From Lumbricus rubellus (taxonomy: Eukaryota > Annelida > Clitellata > Crassiclitellata > Lumbricidae), in assembly GCA_945859605.1 (NCBI GenBank), contig OX243815.1, positions 38,447,165 through 38,511,164 of the forward strand: a stretch of 64,000 bases of DNA, read 5' to 3'. The notes under the pieces were generated by a model that was not told the origin of the DNA, ran no database searches, and worked only from the letters and a program-made list of their open reading frames with translations. Position numbers and translations under genes: made by a program. Of this stretch, positions 57,853 to 64,000 are shown piece by piece; positions within the stretch are counted from its first letter, which is position 1, and every line of letters begins with the position of its first letter.

Positions 57853-58474
57853 TCTATAAGCTTACAGCACAAGTAGGCCTACATGTAGCTAACAGACAAA
57901 GACTCAACCAGAAAGACTACTAAACTTCGAAATATTATTAGCTGATTTTTAACGAAGCCATTTCTGATGTAACACGCACAAGAACAGAACGTTGATAGCC
58001 AGCTGACGTCTCAAAATTACTTGCAACAGACAACTGTTTTGTTACTGCCATGACAACAAGACTGCAACACAGGGTTGTCAGATTTCTGATTCTCGAGATC
58101 ATGCAAAAAAAAGTCGCCCAAAATCGCGAGGCAATTCAAAAGTAGCCCGAATATCGCGAAGTGGTAAGGTTGACAGTCGATTGCTTCTTTAAAAAGTAGC
58201 CCAACTCTTCATGCCAACCCTGTTACAGCCTTTATTTACAAATCACCATGGAGACTACGACGCAGATTCAGCGGTCAATATAACCGACCGTGGTGTTTGC
58301 AGTAATTATCGACTATGCGCTGTCCGCGTGGAACTCGGAGTCAATATAGTATTCTCCCGTGCTGTTTGCAGTAAATATTGACTGCTGCCACGGTCCACGC
58401 GGGTCGATACATTCTCTCCGCCACGATCATTGCAGCATTGGTAAATATTAACCGACGAAGGCTGTTGTCCACTT
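57853..58474. other. Polinton right subterminal region with imperfect repeats
   Basis: Non-coding. Between 58280 and 58465 'tttgcagtaa(tt/at)att(c)gact' type blocks and 'tccgcgtgg/tccacgcggg' words recur two to three times, forming an imperfect repeat next to the terminal inverted repeat. The left end lacks this zone. Confidence 0.55.
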
Positions 58475-58617
58475 TGGCTTTGCTTATGCTGTTCGGTGCA
58501 CGACATCCAATAGAAAAGACGCATCTTATCCAAAACACTTAAGAATTTTAGCTGACCATTTTATCTGCTTTATTAGCTTCTTTCAAAATGGCGGAGCTTG
58601 TTAACTCTATTACTACT
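58475..58617 (-). repeat. Polinton right terminal inverted repeat
   Basis: The inverse partner of 42578-42720. The short ORFs at 58306-58538 lie in or next to it and are not genes. Confidence 0.97.
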
Positions 58618-58623
58618 GCAGTC
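58618..58623 (+). repeat. Polinton target-site duplication, right
   Basis: GCAGTC, identical to 42572-42577. Confidence 0.95.
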
Positions 58624-59397
58624 TGACAAATTCTTTCACTTCTTTTGAGCAACGTATACAGCGCACAGCATAGAATGCCATAGACGATAAGAAACTAATA
58701 TAATATGAACCTCAGAGGACTTTTTCTCTTTAAGATAACCTGCAGTCCTCGGTTGCAATTACGTTACATACGTGCAATGAAGTGTGTGCTTGTGTGGGTA
58801 TATTGAATGGACAGATGTACAATTGTACATAACAGAATTTGCCTCGCCTACCCAACTGTCTAAAAGGACTTTATCCTATACATGGATATATCCTACATGT
58901 ATATATATATATGCTATATGCTGCTGCTACATACATTTGCAGTTATTTGCGATCATAGCCGCGACTTCAAATCAAAATCAAATCAAGTTTATTGCTCCCA
59001 CAAAAGAAAAAGTACAAGAATGCACATTTTGACTTGCTAAATTAGATGGGAAAATTAGGTTTAATTACATGCATAAACAGTAGTAATATTATTCCAGGGA
59101 AGCAATAGGAGGCGCCCCAGAAGGGAAGATCCCTCTAGTTAGGGGCCCTAGATAAATGAATATTCACGACAAAGATGCTGGATAAATTACGCTTATCATG
59201 TTAGTAGCACAAGTGGGAGATTTGCATGTAGCTGAGTGATTAATAGAGGTGATATGAAGGAATAAATTTAAAGCACAAAGAAACAAAAAGGGAAGACAGA
59301 GAGAAAAAGATAAAAGAAGGACTTACTTTGTATAATATTATCTTATACATTAGACTGTAATTATATGAAATAATATACATTATATAATACACACACG
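58624..59397. other. right flank, no gene recognised
   Basis: AT-rich with a short TATA microsatellite (about 58896-58912). No gene or complete repeat was seen. Confidence 0.55.
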
Positions 59398-59690
59398 TGT
59401 GCGACCTGGTGGCGGACCGGTAACGCGTCCGCTCACAGAGCGGAAGGTTTCGGGTTCAAATCCGGGTAACGACCTTGGGCAAGTTGTTCACGCACACGTG
59501 CCTCTGTCACCAAGCAGTATAATTTGGTACCGGCGTAAGCTGAGAAGCAAACGGCAAGTCCTGGAAAATCACTGGCCCCGTGCCCAGGACCTTGGGATTC
59601 GTCCATTGCCGGCTCAAGGGCCTAGGAAAGGAGATGAGCGCCTCACCAATGGGCCTGCGGCCCAGGGACGACTTTAACTTTTTAATATAC
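59398..59690 (+). mobile_element. tRNA-derived SINE (second type)
   Basis: The head GTGGCGGACCGGTAACGC (A-box region) and GGTTTCGGGTTCAAATCC (B box) are spaced as in a tRNA. A body of about 200 bp follows, ending 'gcccagggacgactttaact' and a T/A-rich tail. It does not fold as a functional tRNA. Confidence 0.75.
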
Positions 59691-59930
59691 ACACATATGC
59701 GCACATGCATATATATATTATATATTATCTTGAGTAGAAACAAATCAAAGATCCTCCAGATGTGATAAAAACACGATTGAACGAAATGGTTTGAACCGTT
59801 AAGAGAACAACGCAAATAGAGGTTAAAAGATGATCTTGTCGGTGACTGCTGTATAAGTTTCACGTTGTTATATGTATATATATATATATATATTTGTTCG
59901 TATTTTGTTTGTAGCCTTTGTGTACTTGTT
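59691..59930. other. spacer with (TA)n microsatellite
   Basis: A TA repeat at about 59868-59891 and short ATAT runs near 59709-59725. Nothing else was seen. Confidence 0.6.
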
Positions 59931-60225
59931 ACAGCGCTCCTTCAAGCTCTCTCTACTCAGAGGCGCTCCCGAATGCAGAGCGGACACTGCATCGGAGTTT
60001 CACGCGCGCTGAGCAATTGTGAGTGAAGGACTTGTCCAAGGTCCTTACGCGACGAGGTTCGAATCCACCTCAAGCCGCCTCGTAAGGACCTTGAGCAAGT
60101 CCTTCTCTCGCAATTGCTCGGATGATTCGGCGTGAGACTCTGATGGAGTGTCCGTGCTGTAATTGGGAGCGTCTCTGAGTAGAGAGCTTGAAGGGCGCTA
60201 TAGCAATGGAGAAATAAATAAAATA
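59931..60225. repeat. inverted pair of SINE body/tails forming a long palindrome
   Basis: The left arm (about 59931-60065) and right arm (about 60085-60225) are imperfect reverse complements ('agcgctccttcaagctctct' versus 'agagagcttgaagggcgct'). They meet near a B-box-like 'ggttcgaatccacc'. The arms match the SINE at 27889-28108 but lack the A-box head. An AAATAAATAAAATAAAAT tail follows the right arm. Confidence 0.75.
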
Positions 60226-60625
60226 AAATAATCAAGGCGCCAAAAACAAGCCTTTTATTCCTAATCATCTGAACCAATACTAAATTATTATAACGCTGCC
60301 AATGAGATGCATGACGTAGGTCACATGTTAAACTAAGCCAATTAGACTGATCCACTGCTGCTGCATTTGACATCCACCGTCGGGGGCAGAGACACAGTCG
60401 AAGACACTCGAAGTAAGTAAGTGCGTCAGCTGGAGTTGTCACGAGAACACTCACGAACAGAACAGGACTGAAGGATGGAAGACTTCAGGCGACATGCGAT
60501 GCGAAGACCAGTTTAAGAGAAACTCGCATACGACTTGTTCTCTCCGTCAAATATACTTCCTTCTTCTTCTGACTGTCTTTACATCTGTTTCCTCATCTTT
60601 CCATCCGGTTTTTTTGCAATTCATC

Positions 60626-60988
60626 CATGGGCGCCCGCAGAAATTTTTGCAGGAGGGGGCAAAAGACGATGGTCAACGTTACAAAATTTTTATCATGAGG
60701 TCAAAAAGTGCAAAGCGGGGAGTTAAGAACATGCATGAGTATTTTTCACAGAGGTTTCTTGATGTAAATTTCTCAGTTTCACTTTAAATTTTTTTATATG
60801 AAATTGCTTCTTTTTGCAAGAAAATTTGTTTAAAAAATCGAAAAATCTTAGTTAAAAGTAGGCTTTTTAAGTCTCTAATGCGAAGAAATTTGTTGTAAAT
60901 CCCAAAAGTAGTAGTGATAAAAATATGTTTCAATTTTCCAGGAGGGGGGGCAAGTGCCCCCCCTTGCCCCTATGTGCGGGCGCCCATG
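60626..60988. mobile_element. hAT-type MITE, family A copy 2
   Basis: Same ends as the copy at 6326-6634 (CATGGGCGCCCGCA / TGCGGGCGCCCATG), with matching 'gaaatttttgcaggaggggg' wording inside. The target duplication AATTCATC/AATTCATT matches 7 of 8. A decayed relative of its right end may lie near 61405-61447. Confidence 0.85.
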
Positions 60989-61011
60989 AATTCATTCCTC
61001 ACATCATACAT

Positions 61012-61225
61012 CAATCCATCCATCCATCCGTACATCCGTCCGTCCGTCCGTCCGTCCGTCCACACATATTATAAGTTTTGTATAGATCTCCGAATTCTCG
61101 CATCGTATACAAGATCCACATACAAACACACACACACACACAATACAAACACACACACAAATACAAACACACACAAATACACACACATACACGCAAATAA
61201 AAACACACACAAAAATAAAAACACA
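61012..61225 (+). repeat. microsatellites (ATCC/GTCC)n and (CA)n-rich
   Basis: ATCC then GTCC units at about 61012-61062, and an interrupted ACAC/ACAA tract at about 61122-61225. ORFs here are artefacts. Confidence 0.9.
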
Positions 61226-62780
61226 TTGGTAAGGTTGCAATAACAATTCTTAGCAACAGCGTGATAAATGCAATGCAGGAAATAATATTCAAAATTAAGC
61301 AGATGCATGGATTTTATTCAGTTTACTTTCATGTATCTTTCGTGCTTTAGTGTGAAGAAGGTTTCTAAATTTGCATTTTAAAAACAGGCATCCATAATTG
61401 TACGGGGTGGCGAGTGCCCTCTCTTGCCATCACGTGTGGGCGCTCATGCATTCACTTTCCGCTATACTCTCTGTTCCCCCTTCCACTTCGTCCCCCACTT
61501 CGATTGTCGATATCTGAGGAGTGAAGAAGTGATCCGTTGACGATGTGCGTCAAGCGTAAGCGACTTCCACGCAGTCGCTACTTCATCAAAGTCTCAACGT
61601 TTCGTGCGAAGATCATCGGGGATTGTGATCCATTCCGCACATCGTTGAACCAGAGAATCCGCCGAGACTATCCCATCCAAATGTGTCTAACAGTTATAAA
61701 GTGTCTGCCTCTAAGGTCTGGTCAGCGTGGTGATGGCCTCAATTTGTATCAGTTGCAGTTTGTTTCATGGTGTGCCGAGTTCATAGGCCACCAATCCACC
61801 ATGCAGCTGAACCGTCGCGGAGTAATACTACTCGATGCCGATCGGTCAAACAGAGAAAAAACGTGAATATATCTCGCTGATATATATCTTGGCCGGATAT
61901 TGCCTAGCGGCCCTAGCCGTTGAATAGGCTGCTGACCGCCTCTATGTTTTTATCTTGGTTCTGGTGCCCTGCGATATTGACAACAAAATAAAATCTGCAG
62001 GCAACAGGCACTCGTTTGACAAGAGCTCCTATATACATGAAATACTCTATACAACATAAGAGTTGTGATGTTGTGTTGGAAGTTTTTTTAGAAAACAGCG
62101 GAGTCGCTGTTCCTATGGATTTTCAAGGTAGGCTATAGCTTCTCCTGCAAATGTAGGCCTATAGATTTAAAACATTGTAGAAATGCATAGGAAAACTGTA
62201 CTTAACCGAAATAGCAAGATTATTGTTTTTCAGTTTAAACACATTAACTTATAAAAAATGGCATCAGCTGAAAACACGCATGCTGCTACTGCGGATCATA
62301 TAACCAATACAACTGAAAACAAGCATTGCGGTAGCAATAGCATAGCAAACTGCACGAGTCGTAATCTTAGAAATCTAAAATGCAATGGGTCTACACGAGA
62401 TAGGCCCTATAATGCCACATACAAGAATATTTTTTATGTGACATTAAATTAAAGTTGAACGTCGGTAGTTTTAAGCTCTATGCTACTTCTAGAGCACACG
62501 TCGTATATATGTCCTGACTTATTTTTACAAACAGCATCTGGATAATGAAAAAGGTTGAATCGACATTTAGGAGGAGTGGGACGGGAAGCCATCCCGCATC
62601 CCTGGTGATCTTTTGCTATTTGTGGCTGAGCGCCACCCTTATACTCTCAACCTCTAAGACGTTGCTATAAGATGATGCTGGCCAATTCAGTATTATAGGA
62701 CGCAATGCCGCCTTGCATGGCTGCCGACAGTTAAATTCGACTTCTGTAATCACTTGTGACAGTTATGGCTCCATCCAGAT
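61226..62780. other. right flank, no supported gene
   Basis: A 109-codon ORF at 61537-61866 (+) has mixed composition but no recognisable family or splice context. It is left unassigned. Nothing else was seen. Confidence 0.45.
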
Positions 62781-62935
62781 CATTTGTCTGCATACATGCA
62801 TAGGTCTCTCCCTGTGGAATGGACTTCCCCCTCCATCAGTTCACTCTGTCATTCTCTCTTTCAGTCATTCCTCATCTTTCTCTCGCCTCAAAACCAGCCT
62901 TTTCTCTCGAGGCTGGACGCACTGGGAGCGCTTCT
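62781..62935 (+). pseudogene. non-LTR retrotransposon (LINE) RT C-terminal remnant
   Basis: One frame reads GLSLWNGLPPPSVHS, then SSSFSRLKTSLFSRGW, the 'LWNxLPxxV...FKxxLKTxLF' ending common to LINE reverse-transcriptase proteins. No upstream RT core was found, so it is a 5'-truncated copy. Confidence 0.6.
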
Positions 62936-64000
62936 CATTTTCTCAAAGACTTTTGTTGTAAGAGGAGCGCTAAAAATAACGGTCTGATACACTAAAATGC
63001 AAACACCTGGCAGACGTTCCTGTATAAAAACACATTAATGTTATACAGCTATTCAGTGTAAACCAATTAACGCTGTCTCACGACCCACGTGACACGTCAA
63101 TCAACACTCGGTGGGCTGTGATTGACAACAATCAATTATGCAATCACTCTGAAGCCTAAGTCAAAACAATCAATTATGCAATCACTGTGCAGTAGACGTC
63201 GAAACAAAACAGTCTATGTATTATGCCCTGAAGATGTTGAGCATTGCGGACGGAATTCTGATGAGCCCAACGAAAGGCTGTGATGTTAAATCCACTGGAA
63301 ACATCGAGTGGCATCATCGTTGATTACATGTGGTCAAGACATGCCTCGGAATGAAATTACAGCTGATTATTCGGACGTTGATAGAAGGCCAAACACGACT
63401 CATGACAGTGATCAATGGTCTTGTAATCATCGAATCTAGTGTGTGTACATTCCACTGTTAAGATGGAGCCCATGCAGTCTCACACGGTCTTAACATCTCG
63501 TTGCTTCCAGACACTATTGCGACGAGTGCTGTTCATTGGCATAATATGTAATCGCTAAGACCTATGCGTTAGTTTTCGGCCTCAAAGAACTTTAAATAAA
63601 GCCTACCATCGGATAGTATGGTAGGCTACGTTTATCATAATTAACTTAATGCTGAATCAACGAATGTAAAGAAATCCATGCTGGATTCTAATTTGTCCGT
63701 AACTTAACAAGTCCAGTGCAGATCCTTTTTGTGGAAATACGTTGTATCTATTGGGGTTGAAATAATAATATCTGCCTATCTAAGCCAAACCTGGTTTAGT
63801 GACCCTAACCAAAAACTGCTTCACACATTGGAGGGCATGGTCATTGGTCACCCATCGGAATCCTTTACTCCCCACCCCACCCCTGGATGCAATCCATCAT
63901 GCTATAAACAATTATTATCTGCTCCGAGTTAGGCTACATATACGACAACCATATCCATCTTTCGAGTTGACCTAACTCAAATCAGCGGCTGACCCAATCG
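62936..64000. other. right edge of window, no gene recognised
   Basis: Two close copies of 'caatcaattatgcaatcact' lie at about 63128-63190. No coding or RNA gene was recognised. Confidence 0.5.

Larger units (their letters stand above)
42578..58617. mobile_element. Polinton/Maverick (virus-like self-synthesising transposon), 16,040 bp
   Basis: The ends are inverted repeats of 143 bp starting AGTAGTAATAGAG that match base for base by eye. A 6-bp target duplication GCAGTC lies at 42572-42577 and 58618-58623, the size known for Polintons. Gene content is complete for the class: protein-primed polymerase B, adenain-like protease, FtsK/HerA-type packaging ATPase, double-jelly-roll major and single-jelly-roll minor capsid proteins, and retroviral-type integrase. 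Eleven genes form a minus-strand block, two read plus from a divergent start at 54578-54597, and an unassigned minus-strand ORF lies near the right end. Identical ends suggest a recent insertion. Confidence 0.97.

Noticed and set aside
58306..58538. Two short minus ORFs at the Polinton right end
   Set aside because: They lie across the terminal inverted repeat and the same words occur non-coding at the left end.
61537..61866. 109-codon ORF in the right flank
   Set aside because: No family resemblance, no splice partners and no conserved motif; could be chance.

Overview
Overall. The window looks like animal nuclear DNA. It has long introns with GT-AG borders, eukaryotic tRNA genes (one with an intron after position 37), tRNA-derived SINEs, LTR retrotransposons, hAT and mariner transposons and a Polinton. 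The mix (Polinton with capsid genes, SCAN-type Gypsy gag, dispersed repeats with a 'tatagcgcc' core, very frequent TAGGCCTA words) suggests a marine invertebrate, possibly a deuterostome. No species can be assigned from sequence alone. Nothing bacterial was seen.

Host genes. (1) Positions 1143-25177 (+) carry nine phase-compatible exons of an L-threonine aldolase (PLP enzyme, glycine/threonine metabolism). Its 5' end lies before the window. The ORFs are short because the exons are scattered between transposons; one intron alone is 11.7 kb. (2) Positions 26587-28554 hold a tRNA cluster: Arg-TCT (-, with intron), Ser-AGA (+) and two Ser-TGA (+). (3) Positions 31852-41632 (-) carry the last three exons of a claudin-superfamily membrane protein related to the calcium-channel gamma/TARP family; its first exon was not found.

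Mobile DNA. A mariner-like element (6954-16125) is split by a young but defective Gypsy element (7797-14716) and by a hAT-like element (14924-15757). At least six short hAT-type elements with exact 8-bp target duplications, plus a seventh with 7 of 8 matching, lie in the introns and right flank. The gamma-subunit-like gene is split by a 6.15-kb LTR element (33238-39387) with identical-looking 1546-bp LTRs and one ORF that starts inside the LTR; no pol gene was recognised in it.

Polinton. Positions 42578-58617 are a 16,040-bp Polinton/Maverick (endogenous virus-like element) with 143-bp terminal inverted repeats that match by eye and a GCAGTC 6-bp target duplication. It carries protein-primed DNA polymerase B, adenain-like protease, packaging ATPase, major and minor capsid proteins, virion accessory proteins, a zinc-ribbon/PLA2 protein, a chromodomain integrase, a SAP/NUMOD1-like protein, a dUTPase-fold-like protein and two fibre-like proteins sharing an N-terminal shaft but with different C-terminal heads. 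Most genes are tightly packed on the minus strand with an A/T-rich motif ending in TAAAATG at the start codon. Two ORFs carry possible lesions or recoding sites: the integrase has no ATG and is out of frame with the PLA2 ORF at an A9 run, and an accessory ORF has a single in-frame TAA.

The right flank (58624-64000) holds SINEs, microsatellites, a hAT element and a LINE-end remnant; no host gene was recognised there.
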